The notes beneath the pieces were generated by a model. The model saw nothing but the letters and a program-made list of their open reading frames with translations. It ran no database searches and was not told the DNA's origin. 64,000 nucleotides of DNA. Origin: JAVVHH01 sp964613945. GTDB lineage: Bacteria; Pseudomonadota; Alphaproteobacteria; Acetobacterales; Acetobacteraceae. Location of the stretch: positions 62,001 to 126,000 of the forward strand of contig CAZTJC010000007.1 of assembly GCA_964613945.1 (NCBI GenBank), written 5' to 3'. Shown in pieces: positions 25,374-33,606 of the stretch; the stretch's first letter is position 1; every line of letters starts with the position of its first letter. Position numbers and translations under genes: made by a program.

Positions 25374-25650
25374 ATCGCCGGCCCGGTGGTTACTTGAGCT
25401 GGAGTTCCAAATGGCGGACTGTGGTCAGGCCCCATGGATCGTCGCCGGGCCGATCTCTGAAAAGCTAAGGGTGGAAACATTTGAACCCGTCGTTTCCGCG
25501 TCGTTTCGGTAATTTCTGACGCCGTTTGGCATCACGATCGGACGCCCTACACAGCGACGCTCCGTGCGTGACGATTGCGCAACGTATATTTCTAAAATTG
25601 GCCGGCTGGGGTCGCTACCCCGGCGACACTGGTCGTGGCACGATTGCCCG
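25374..25650. other. Intergenic region before a LysR gene
   Basis: These 277 bases lie between two plus-strand genes. Open frames can be extended upstream of the LysR start (a frame begins at 25564), but the family N-terminus matches only from 25651. The sequence includes a mildly AT-richer patch around 25460-25520, which could hold the LysR promoter. I see no RNA gene, hairpin terminator or repeat. Confidence 0.3.
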
Positions 25651-26586
25651 ATGCAACCTCGCGCATCCGATGGCAAGCCCATCCGGTTCTCGCTACAGCA
25701 ACTCTCGGCATTCTTGCAGGTCAGCCGGAGCGTGAGCCTCAGCGAGGCGGCTCGGCTGATGCAGGTGTCGCAACCCGCGCTGAGCCGGATGATCCAGCGC
25801 ATGGAAGAGATGATCGGGCAGCAACTGATCGACCGCTCCGCCCGTCAGCTTCGATTGACGCCGACCGGAGCCGAGTTGCACGACGTGGCCAAGCGACTGG
25901 TCGCCGACTTTGATACGACGTTTGGCGAATTTTCGCACTTCGTCGAGGGTCGGCGCGGGTCGGTCACCGTCGCGGCGCTGCCGTCCATCGCGGCAGTGTT
26001 GCTGCCCGGGGCAATCGCCCGGTTGCGGATCACAGCGCCAGGTGTGGACGTGTCGATCCGCGACTCACTTTCCGAGAGCGTGGTGGACGCGGTCTCGTCA
26101 GGACGCGCCGAACTCGGCATTACGGTAAGGACCCCGCCGGAACGTCATCTCTCCTATCGCCAACTCGTATCCGACCGGCTCGGAGTAGTGTGCCGCGCCG
26201 ATGACGAGTTGGCGCAAGCGGAGACGGTACCTTGGACGGTGTTCGAGACGCGACCATTCGTGGGAATGTCGCCCGCGAGTAGCGTGCGGGCCCTGACGGA
26301 CGCTGCTTTCCTGCAGGCGGGGCTCTCCGTGCGCCACCTCTACGAATGCGCCTTTCTCGGCACGACGGGGAATCTCGTCGCGGCCGGGTTGGGGATCACC
26401 GCGCTGCCGCGGCTCACGCTGCAGTTGGTGGGGGCGGCAGGTCTGGTGTGGCGACCGCTGACCCGGCCGAAAATTGACCGCTCGCTCGGCGTGCTGACCC
26501 GCGCCGGCGCAACGCTGTCGCCAACAGCATCCAAGCTACTCGCCGAACTGATCATCGAAGCGCGTCAGCACGCTGGACGCCATTAA
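25651..26586 (+). CDS. LysR-family transcriptional regulator
   Basis: The 311-residue protein has a LysR helix-turn-helix near residues 12-70 (LQQLSAFLQVSRSVSLSEAA, LSRMIQRMEE, LIDRSARQLRLTPTG) and an effector domain with VTVAALPSIAAVLLP, RAELGITVRTPP and AGLGITALPRLTL. ATG 25651 is used because homology starts just after it. No divergent partner is adjacent: upstream is the enol-lactonase-like gene and downstream a convergent small gene whose stop overlaps its own by three bases. Its target is unknown; the neighbouring tannase locus and the GntR locus are candidates. Confidence 0.9.
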   Translation: MQPRASDGKPIRFSLQQLSAFLQVSRSVSLSEAARLMQVSQPALSRMIQRMEEMIGQQLIDRSARQLRLTPTGAELHDVAKRLVADFDTTFGEFSHFVEGRRGSVTVAALPSIAAVLLPGAIARLRITAPGVDVSIRDSLSESVVDAVSSGRAELGITVRTPPERHLSYRQLVSDRLGVVCRADDELAQAETVPWTVFETRPFVGMSPASSVRALTDAAFLQAGLSVRHLYECAFLGTTGNLVAAGLGITALPRLTLQLVGAAGLVWRPLTRPKIDRSLGVLTRAGATLSPTASKLLAELIIEARQHAGRH

Positions 26587-27029
26587 GGGGCCATGCCGGC
26601 GCGGAGAGCCAGCAATGCCAACGGGCGCGGAATCGTCGCAATCGGCGGAATGGCATCGAAGCTCGTCCTGACCGCTTGCAAACCGTTTGGTCCGCTGACT
26701 ATCACCTGCTGCGGTTCGATCTTCAGCACGATGAATGAGCCAACTCGTCCACCCTCGAGTGCTACCACGGAGCGTTGCCCAGCGTCCGCTACCGTGAAAA
26801 TGGCGTGGCGCTCTCCGTCGTGGACGACGATTCCGGTCAGGCGCGGTAGCGACAGTAGAGGGCGCGACTCCATGTCGCTGAGCGGTGCCGTCGGCCGCCG
26901 CGTTGCGCTGAATAGCGGGCGATCCAACAAGGTTCGGACCCACTCGGACGGCGTGCCGCGTTCTGCTGCACGCGCCGTCGGATAGGCGGTACCAGGAACT
27001 AGCATTGCCGCAATCATGACGGCTCGCAC
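26583..27029 (-). CDS. Small exported protein, possibly GspN/GspC-like
   Basis: The product is about 148 residues with a hydrophobic leader (MIAAMLVPGTAYPTARA) and a body with LLDRPLFSATRRP, LTGIVVHDGERHAIF, GGRVGSFIVLKIEPQQVIV. The RPLFSxTRRP spelling and the short beta-strand repeat resemble the homology region of type II secretion GspN/GspC-type proteins, but no other secretion gene is in the window, so this is tentative. GTG 27029 with an AAGG about ten bases upstream is the preferred start; ATG 27017 and a longer form from 27083, which would overlap the PEP-CTERM gene, are alternatives. Confidence 0.5.
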   Translation of the reverse strand: MRAVMIAAMLVPGTAYPTARAAERGTPSEWVRTLLDRPLFSATRRPTAPLSDMESRPLLSLPRLTGIVVHDGERHAIFTVADAGQRSVVALEGGRVGSFIVLKIEPQQVIVSGPNGLQAVRTSFDAIPPIATIPRPLALLALRAGMAP

Positions 27030-27052
27030 GCCGCCGGTCACCCTTTTGCGGG

Positions 27053-27670
27053 TCAGCGAGCCTCCGTGGGACGCCGCCGGCACGCAACGAAACCGCCGAT
27101 CAGCGCGATGCCGAGCACAGCAAGGCTGGACGGTTCGGGTACCGCGGCAGCCTGAACCACGATGTTGTCCAGGTTGGCCGACAACGACGAGCCGCCGCCG
27201 CTTTCGGTGATGTAGAGTTGATCGATGCTGACGCCGGCTTGGGTTGCGGCAACGGTGACGAACGCGTTCGTCGGGCTACCGAAGATGGTGCCGGACTGAG
27301 TGAATACCGGCTGACTGTTGAGGAAGCCGGCGATCGTATAGGTGCTGAACTGGCTGGTGAGGGAGGAGCCGCTCGACAGGTCCGCGCTGATGAAATTGAA
27401 CGGGCCCTGGCCAGACACGCTGACGGCGCCACTGCCGGTCGGGTCATAGTCGAAATCGAAGAAGAGGTTCGGCGCCGGGTTGCCGTAATTCATGGCGACT
27501 GACACGTCGCCGGAGGTTGCGGCCACCGTGTAGCCGCCTTCTCTGTAGCTCGTAAGCGGCGTGCCGTTGCTACCGGCGAGCGTGTTGAAGTCGATCGTGG
27601 TCGCAGCGGCAGGCTTGGCGGCCAGCGCCAGCATGGATAGCGCGGCGGTTGCAAGAAGTGGGAAGCGCAT
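27053..27670 (-). CDS. PEP-CTERM sorting domain protein
   Basis: This exported 205-residue protein has a Sec signal (MRFPLLATAALSMLALAAKPAAA) and ends with a textbook PEP-CTERM tail: VPEPSSLAVLGIALIGGFVA then CRRRPTEAR, that is, the PEP motif, a membrane helix and a basic end. The middle is Ser/Gly/Thr-rich, beta-type, with few charges. In other bacteria such tails are cut by an exosortase (EpsH type) during surface or exopolysaccharide-linked sorting. No exosortase is present here. It lies 20 bases before the tannase-family gene end, so it could be co-transcribed with it. Confidence 0.9.
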   Translation of the reverse strand: MRFPLLATAALSMLALAAKPAAATTIDFNTLAGSNGTPLTSYREGGYTVAATSGDVSVAMNYGNPAPNLFFDFDYDPTGSGAVSVSGQGPFNFISADLSSGSSLTSQFSTYTIAGFLNSQPVFTQSGTIFGSPTNAFVTVAATQAGVSIDQLYITESGGGSSLSANLDNIVVQAAAVPEPSSLAVLGIALIGGFVACRRRPTEAR

Positions 27671-27690
27671 GGGATGTTCTCCTCAGTCGA

Positions 27691-29331
27691 TCAGCGCAGG
27701 TATTCGGGCGCCGGTGTCGGGGTGGGATGCTGTTGGCTGTCGGTGACGCAGGAGAAGCTGCTGGCACTGGTCGCGTCGCCGTTCGTGTAGCGGGCCTTCG
27801 CCGGGTAAGGACAAAGCGGGCGGCTGAACTGCACGGCGCTGGCCGGATTGTTGTTCACGTACTTGGTCGCCGTGATGCTGGCAGGCGCTTGGCCTTGCTC
27901 TACCCAGGCTTCCAGAGCCGCCTGCATCGGTGCGGCGAAGACGTTTGGCCCGGGCCCGCCATTGCAGTGGTTCATGCCGGGAACCATGAACAAACGGTAG
28001 AAGCTGCTGACCTGCTGCAGCGCTGCTCCGTAGGTCTGGCCGCCGGCCTGCTGGGCGGCAACGACCCGGTTGTAGTAGTTGATCGACTCCAGCGACGGCA
28101 CCACCGGGTCGGCAAAACCATGATACTGGATGATCTTAGCGCCGGTTCGCTGGAACGGACCGATGTCGGCGCTCATCGAGTTGACGGTCGCAGCGAGTTG
28201 ATTGTCGGTGTACGCCATTGCCTTGTCGAAATCGAACGTCCACCAGTCCCAGTTCTTGTTGTTGAATGCCCAATACTTCCAGAAGTTGGTCCGAGCCGGC
28301 TCATTGATGCCGTTAAAGTCTTGGAAGTAGGATGACCACCCGGTTTCGCTGCCTTTGGTGTAGCCATTCTCGATCAAGCTGCCGGTGCGGGGATTGGTGG
28401 GCCCGGCATAGATCGCGCGAACGACCTCGACTTGCGGCGGCGTCAGGCAGCTTGCCTGGTCGGTTCCGGCCGGACAGAGCAGGGTTGCCGGGTCGAAGCT
28501 GCAGTCACGGGGATCGTCAAGGTAGGCGTCGGTCGGGAGTCCGCCATTGATCGACCCGTTCTGCGGTTGGCAGGCAGCCACTGCGGCGTTGCTGATGGTG
28601 GCCAGCTTGGCCGGCGGCAGGATCGGGTGGGCATCATCCCGATACGGATGATCCTTAATGTATTCCCACAGGAAGCCCGCGTTGAGATGGGTGCGGTTGT
28701 GTCCGGGATCGCCGGCGATGACGCCGTCAAAATCGGTCGGAAAACGCTGAACTTCCGCCAACGCCTGCTGGCCGCCCGTCGAGCAACCGGAGAAGAAGCT
28801 GTGCACCGGGGTGAGGCCATAGAATGCCATGGCGATCTGCTTGGAGACGACGATCGACTCGTGAACCGCGCGTGAGGACCAGTCGACGATCGCTTGCGGG
28901 GCACCGAGCGCGAAGTCCGGGTCAGAGTCAGATCCGTGCCCGGTGTCGGTTCCGAGCGTGCCGTATCCGGCGATGAGTGCAGTTCCCATGTCGGTGTAGT
29001 CCAACGCGGAACTGTATCCGCCATTGCCGAACATCTCGAGCTTGGCGTTCCAGCCGGTTTGCGGCAGCCAGATCTCGAAGCCGATCTTGGACCCCGGCAC
29101 CGGCGTTACGTAGCCGTGCACGCGACAAAAGGCGGGTAGTCCGGTGATCGGCCTCGATCCGGCCGGCATGTAGCTCCCGGCCGCGACTGACTGCGCCACG
29201 TCGAGCATGATGGAGGCGGAGTTGATGGCCTGCGGCAACGCTTCGCAATTGGGGGCGGCCCTGGCCGCGGTACTCATGAGGGAAGTTGACGCCAGCAACG
29301 TTGTCGCGATGGCAAAGACGGGTGCCCGCAT
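27691..29331 (-). CDS. Tannase/feruloyl esterase family protein
   Basis: The 546-residue exported enzyme (signal VFAIATTLLASTSLMSTAARA, cleaved near residue 25) matches the tannase/feruloyl esterase family: FEIWLPQTGWNAKLEMFGNGGY, then the nucleophile FFSGCSTGGQQAL with the CSTGG motif (Cys next to Ser, forming the family disulfide), the acid HGFADPVVPS and the His in VPGMNHCNGGPGPNVF. Such enzymes hydrolyse gallate or ferulate esters of plant phenolics. ATG 29331 follows GGAGGG closely; the 25 codons upstream lack a signal pattern. With the GH1-like gene nearby, breakdown of plant-derived conjugates is plausible. Confidence 0.92.
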   Translation of the reverse strand: MRAPVFAIATTLLASTSLMSTAARAAPNCEALPQAINSASIMLDVAQSVAAGSYMPAGSRPITGLPAFCRVHGYVTPVPGSKIGFEIWLPQTGWNAKLEMFGNGGYSSALDYTDMGTALIAGYGTLGTDTGHGSDSDPDFALGAPQAIVDWSSRAVHESIVVSKQIAMAFYGLTPVHSFFSGCSTGGQQALAEVQRFPTDFDGVIAGDPGHNRTHLNAGFLWEYIKDHPYRDDAHPILPPAKLATISNAAVAACQPQNGSINGGLPTDAYLDDPRDCSFDPATLLCPAGTDQASCLTPPQVEVVRAIYAGPTNPRTGSLIENGYTKGSETGWSSYFQDFNGINEPARTNFWKYWAFNNKNWDWWTFDFDKAMAYTDNQLAATVNSMSADIGPFQRTGAKIIQYHGFADPVVPSLESINYYNRVVAAQQAGGQTYGAALQQVSSFYRLFMVPGMNHCNGGPGPNVFAAPMQAALEAWVEQGQAPASITATKYVNNNPASAVQFSRPLCPYPAKARYTNGDATSASSFSCVTDSQQHPTPTPAPEYLR

Positions 29332-29514
29332 CGATCCCTCCAGTTTTGTTACGCGAACACCACATGATCTCTGGATGTCGGTAAAGGTATGGGTCGATGC
29401 ACTCATGGCATGGCTTCCGGGCTGGTGTGATGCGACCCTTGTTCAGCAGCCCCAAAGCATCCGTCACTGCCGGACCTGGCGTTTAATGATCAGGCCCGCT
29501 CCGGTGCACCACGC

Positions 29515-30672
29515 TCAGCCCGGAGATGGCTCGTCCGCGCCAACGCCGAGCGTATACCGCAGCAACAGCGCTTCTTCCTGCAACTGGGCCTGCAGCCAGG
29601 TATCGAGGGTGCGTTTGCGCCAGGATCGGTCGAGTTCGATCAAGCCGACGCGGCAATGCCGGTCGTTGCGCCACCCCGGATAATCCATCACCGGATAGAT
29701 ACAGACGCCCTGGAGCGGAACCCCGTCTCGCAGCGCGGCGCGCACCTCGCCCATGACGTAGCGCAGCCAGCCCGGGCCATTACCACCCTCGGCCCCGGTT
29801 TCCGTCATCAGCAACGGCCGGTCGTATCGGCCATGAACCTCGACCAGCAAGTCGCGCAGCGGCCGATAGAGCTGATGCCCGAGTGGCACCGTGCCGCCGC
29901 TGCGAATGAACTGATTTTCCGGGTAGAAGTTCACGCCTACCACGTCCAGGCAGGCTTCCGTGCCTCCCAACTCGGGGTGTAGCCGGCCGGCCACGATATC
30001 GAAGGCCTCGAACTGCGCTTCCCGGTGCGCGGCGGCGGCGCTGCGTGCGCTCTTGGTCGCCTCCGGCCAGGTGGTCACATGGATCAACGGTTCGGCCATG
30101 ACGAAGCGGGTGGCGGGAGCGGTGGCGCGGATCGCGTGAATGGCGGCGATCGCCGCTTGGGCCAATTGCCGCTTCAGTGCCGGGCCGCGATGACGAGCGG
30201 CCGGATACATCACACCCTGATCGCCCCCGGCCCAGGCCCAGTAGGAGATTTCATTCATTGGACAAAGGAACGGGGCCGGGTCGCCCTCCTCCTGCAGCAG
30301 CCGGGTCGCGGCGGTGGCGAAACCCACGAACCGGTCGATGAAAGCCGGCGACCAGATGTCCAGGTCGTGCGGCAGGCCGTAATGGCAGAGGTCCCAAATC
30401 GGTTGCACCCCGGCCTCACGCGCCGCCCGGATCATGGGCAGCACGCTGGACCAATCGTAACAGCCCGGCGCCGTCTCGATGAGGTGCCACCGAAACGCAT
30501 CACGCACGGTGGCGATGCCGGAATGAACGAGCAGGCCGAAATCTTCGGCGGCGGAGAGGTCGTGCCGCGTGGCGTCGATTAGGTCCAGCTGTCGGCCATC
30601 AGGCTTGCGATGCGACGACCCCTCAAAGCCGCCCATCACAAAACTGCGGAACAGAGGAGGCTTCACATCCAT
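29515..30672 (-). CDS. GH1-like glycoside hydrolase
   Basis: The 385-residue product looks like a compact family-1-type glycosidase: FVMGGFEGSSHRKPDG at the start, WHLIETAPGCYDWSSVLPMI, LCHYGLPHDLDIW, the acid/base Glu in FLCPMNEISYW, GVNFYPEN, and the nucleophile Glu in LLMTETGAEGG. It is shorter than classical GH1 beta-glucosidases (about 450 residues) and has no signal peptide, so it is probably cytoplasmic. It is separated from the tannase gene by 183 bases, which hold the tannase promoter. The sugar specificity is not predictable. Confidence 0.75.
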   Translation of the reverse strand: MDVKPPLFRSFVMGGFEGSSHRKPDGRQLDLIDATRHDLSAAEDFGLLVHSGIATVRDAFRWHLIETAPGCYDWSSVLPMIRAAREAGVQPIWDLCHYGLPHDLDIWSPAFIDRFVGFATAATRLLQEEGDPAPFLCPMNEISYWAWAGGDQGVMYPAARHRGPALKRQLAQAAIAAIHAIRATAPATRFVMAEPLIHVTTWPEATKSARSAAAAHREAQFEAFDIVAGRLHPELGGTEACLDVVGVNFYPENQFIRSGGTVPLGHQLYRPLRDLLVEVHGRYDRPLLMTETGAEGGNGPGWLRYVMGEVRAALRDGVPLQGVCIYPVMDYPGWRNDRHCRVGLIELDRSWRKRTLDTWLQAQLQEEALLLRYTLGVGADEPSPG

Positions 30673-30797
30673 CGACGCCGCCCCGAGGAGCAGGCGTCAG
30701 GCGCGTGTTGCGTAGATACGATCGTCACGTTGCCACCATCCCAGGCTCGATAGAGGCGGATGGGTAAACTGGTTTGCGTGGGTCAGGGAAGCGACGT

Positions 30798-31937
30798 TCA
30801 CCCTACTGCAGAGGCTGCAATGGCGCCGAGCAGGCCATCGGTGGCGTCCCGCTCGATCCAGCGCAGGACCGCGACGATGTCCAGGCTCGGCGCGATCCAG
30901 ATGAGACTGCGGCCGGCGCCGAGGGCGAACACGCTGTCGGCCGGGACGGACGGAAACAGCTTCGTGCTGCCGCTGTTGAGCCACCACAGCATGCCGTATT
31001 GGTCGTTGCACGGTGATGGGTCGAGCAATGGGCGTATAAGATTTGGTGGCAACACGTGCCGGCCGGCCCAGACGCCGTCCTGCAGCACCAATTGTCCCAA
31101 GCGTGCATGATCGCGGCTGCCGATGAACTGGCCGCCTCCCCAATGACCGCCGCCGGAGACGCAGCGGAGCGCCCGGCCTTCAGGCTCGAGGATAGACCCC
31201 GTGTAGCCATGCCACTCCCACTCGGCGGAGGCCCCGATCGGGTCCATGACCCGCTCGCGCAGCACGTCCGGCAACGGCCGCCCGAAGCGGTGGGTCAGGC
31301 AGGCGGCAAGCAGGTTCACGCGCACGTCGTTGTATTCGTAGAAGCTGCCGGGTTCGGCCAACCGACGCTCCGCTCCCTTTTCCGCCGTTTGCCGTTCCGC
31401 GGCACCGCCCACGGACCGGTTATGATCGGCGGTGTCTGGCTTGCCCCACAGCGTGCCCTGCCATTCGCTGGTCTGCTGCAGAAGATGCCGCCAGGTGACC
31501 GTGGCATTGTGCGGCGACGCGAACCACGGCCCGGGTACGTCGTGGCACACGGGGGCGTCGAAGTCGGGGATCAAGCCGTCGGTGTGCGCCAAGCCGGCGA
31601 GTAGGCCGAGATAGCTCTTGGCGACGGAGAACGTCATGTCGGTGCGGTTAGTGTCACCCCATTCGGCGGCCAGGCGACCATGACGCAGGACGATGCCGTT
31701 TGGGCCGCCGCGTGGCTTGACCGGGCCGATCACGCTGGCGAACTCCGGCCGGTCCCCGATGGCGGCGGTGCCGATATACTGGCCGTCAGGTGTCATCATG
31801 CTCACCGGCCAATCGGTTTCGTGAGCGCGATGGAACGCGACCGCGTCGGCAAGCCGCGCCGGGTCACACCCGGCTGCACCCGGGTCGGGCGCGCTGGGCC
31901 ACTCGTGAGCACTGTCTAGCGGGAGCATGTCAGGCAT
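30798..31937 (-). CDS. Serine hydrolase, class C beta-lactamase family
   Basis: The 379-residue protein has the penicillin-binding-like fold of the beta-lactamase/esterase family: SVAK (SxxK) in MTFSVAKSYLGLLAGLA near residue 105, a YNDVRVNLLA segment in the YxN position, and GGHWGGGQFIGSRDHARLG near the third motif. No signal is visible, although the start (ATG 31937, or 31928) lies within the previous binding-protein gene. Relatives include D-aminopeptidases, esterases and amide hydrolases. As last gene of an amidase/importer operon it probably trims an amide or peptide-like compound rather than giving antibiotic resistance. Confidence 0.85.
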   Translation of the reverse strand: MPDMLPLDSAHEWPSAPDPGAAGCDPARLADAVAFHRAHETDWPVSMMTPDGQYIGTAAIGDRPEFASVIGPVKPRGGPNGIVLRHGRLAAEWGDTNRTDMTFSVAKSYLGLLAGLAHTDGLIPDFDAPVCHDVPGPWFASPHNATVTWRHLLQQTSEWQGTLWGKPDTADHNRSVGGAAERQTAEKGAERRLAEPGSFYEYNDVRVNLLAACLTHRFGRPLPDVLRERVMDPIGASAEWEWHGYTGSILEPEGRALRCVSGGGHWGGGQFIGSRDHARLGQLVLQDGVWAGRHVLPPNLIRPLLDPSPCNDQYGMLWWLNSGSTKLFPSVPADSVFALGAGRSLIWIAPSLDIVAVLRWIERDATDGLLGAIAASAVG

Positions 31938-33513
31938 CTTTTTTGACGTTCCACATCACCGGTAGTCCTTTCAGGACCCCGCTCAGCGACTTCCGATAAG
32001 CCGTCGGCTGATAGTATTCCCCGGTCGGCAGATAGGGAACGTCCTGGAACGCCTGCTGCTGGATCTGGATCGCGATGGCCTTTTGCGCCGGGAGGTCCGG
32101 TGCCTCGAACCATGCGTCGCGGAGATGCTCGAGCTGTGGGGAGTTGCACCAGCCGAACCAGCCGGCCTCGCCGTTGCCGCGCAGGCCGAGATGCGTCGCC
32201 GGAGTGAACTGGTCGACGCCGAAGAAGCTGGTGAAGAACACGCTCCACCCGCCCTGGTCGATCGGGGCCTTGCTGGCCCGGCGCTGGATCACCGAGCCCC
32301 AGTCCGTGCTGACCACGTCCACGTTGATCCCGGCCTGCTTGAGCATGTCGGCGCCGACCTCGCCGAGCGCCTGCAGCGCCGGCAGGTCGGTCGCCACCAG
32401 CACCACGGCGCGCTCGCCCTTGTAGCCGGCGGCGGCGAGGTCGGCCTTGACCTTGGTCATGTCGCGCGGGCCTTTGAACACCGACACGCCGGCGTCGTTG
32501 GCCAGCGGCGAGGTGGCCGCGAAGTAGCCGACATCGTCCTTCCAGAGCGAGTGGTCGGACCCGGCCACGGCCTGCATGTAGTCGGCCTGGTTGACCGCGC
32601 CGAGCAGCGCACGCCGGATCGCCGGGTTGTTGAACGGCGGCTGCAGATGATTGAACCGGAGCATGCCTGGCAGCCCCGACGGGTCCAGCGTGTCGATGGT
32701 CAGGCCGGCATTGCGTCGTGCGACCCCGAGCAGGTCGAGCGACGGCTCCTGCCACCAATCGACCTGGCCCTGCTGCAGCGCCGCCAGCGCGGTCGCCGGG
32801 TCGGGTATGGCGCCCCACTCCACCCGGTCGAGGTAGGCGATCTTCGGCCCGGCGGTGCAACTGGGCGTGCCGTTGGGCCGCGGCACGTAGCCTTCGAACC
32901 GCGTGTAGACGCTGAGCGCGCCGGGCACCCGCTCGGCCGCGACGTAGCGGAACGGACCACTGCCGACCATCTCGTTGAGCGGCTTGAAGGCATCGGCGCT
33001 GGCCAGCCGTTCCGGCATGATCGCGCACATGATGCCGGCCACCTTGCCCAGCGCATCTGGCAGCAACGGGAACGGGCGCTTGAGCCGAAACACGATCGTC
33101 TTGTCGTCGGCGGCGGAAAGGTCGTCGGTGGCCGCCATCAACGCCTGACCGAAGGCGTCGCGTTTACCCCAGCGATTGATGCTGGCAACGCAGTCGCGCG
33201 CGAGCACGGGCGTGTTGTCATGGAACTTGAGGCCGTCGCGCAGGGTCAGCCGCCACGTCTTGCCGTCCGGCTCGGTGGTGAAGCCGTCCACCATCTGCGG
33301 CTGCGCCTTGAACGCGCTGTCCTGCCCGAACAACGTGTCGAACACGACGAAGCCGTGGTTGCGCGATATGTATGCACTGGTCACGACCGGATCGAGCAAC
33401 GGCACGTCGATCTGCGGGACGAATTTCAGCGTCTTCGCCGTTTGTGAGCGGGCAACGTATGGTGTGGCCAGTGCAGCTGCACCGGTGGCGAGCAGGATCC
33501 GACGACGTAACAT
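31930..33513 (-). CDS. Family 5 (peptide-type) solute-binding protein
   Basis: This periplasmic protein (527 residues) has a Tat/Sec-like leader (MLRRRILLATGAAALATPYVARSQ) and the family 5 fold of oligopeptide/nickel-type binders: NHGFVVFDTLFGQD, LRDGLKFHDNTPVLARD, KRPFPLLPDAL, GSGPFRYV and RFNHLQPPFNNPAIRRALL. No dipeptide-type permease genes accompany it; it lies between an amidase and a serine hydrolase at the tail of a Liv-type transporter operon. A close paralogue lies at 57048-58619. It may serve a permease elsewhere. Confidence 0.9.
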   Translation of the reverse strand: MLRRRILLATGAAALATPYVARSQTAKTLKFVPQIDVPLLDPVVTSAYISRNHGFVVFDTLFGQDSAFKAQPQMVDGFTTEPDGKTWRLTLRDGLKFHDNTPVLARDCVASINRWGKRDAFGQALMAATDDLSAADDKTIVFRLKRPFPLLPDALGKVAGIMCAIMPERLASADAFKPLNEMVGSGPFRYVAAERVPGALSVYTRFEGYVPRPNGTPSCTAGPKIAYLDRVEWGAIPDPATALAALQQGQVDWWQEPSLDLLGVARRNAGLTIDTLDPSGLPGMLRFNHLQPPFNNPAIRRALLGAVNQADYMQAVAGSDHSLWKDDVGYFAATSPLANDAGVSVFKGPRDMTKVKADLAAAGYKGERAVVLVATDLPALQALGEVGADMLKQAGINVDVVSTDWGSVIQRRASKAPIDQGGWSVFFTSFFGVDQFTPATHLGLRGNGEAGWFGWCNSPQLEHLRDAWFEAPDLPAQKAIAIQIQQQAFQDVPYLPTGEYYQPTAYRKSLSGVLKGLPVMWNVKKDA

Positions 33514-33606
33514 GGGCAGGTCTCGCTTCAGAGCTGACCACGCCGCAGCAATAAACAGGCCAGCACCGGCGACGTCACCGGTACCTTCGAGCTGAGGCGT
33601 GGTTGG

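Noticed and set aside
30697..31143. Minus-strand frame in the gap before the GH1-like gene
   Set aside because: It overlaps the serine hydrolase in another frame; no motif, and the 125-base gap itself shows no gene.
30798..31937. Antibiotic-resistance beta-lactamase
   Set aside because: Only the SxxK fold is shared; there is no signal peptide, the second motif differs, and the operon context is amide catabolism.
32083..33447. 454-residue plus-strand open frame over the family 5 binding protein
   Set aside because: It is antisense to a clear binding-protein gene and contains no conserved motif.
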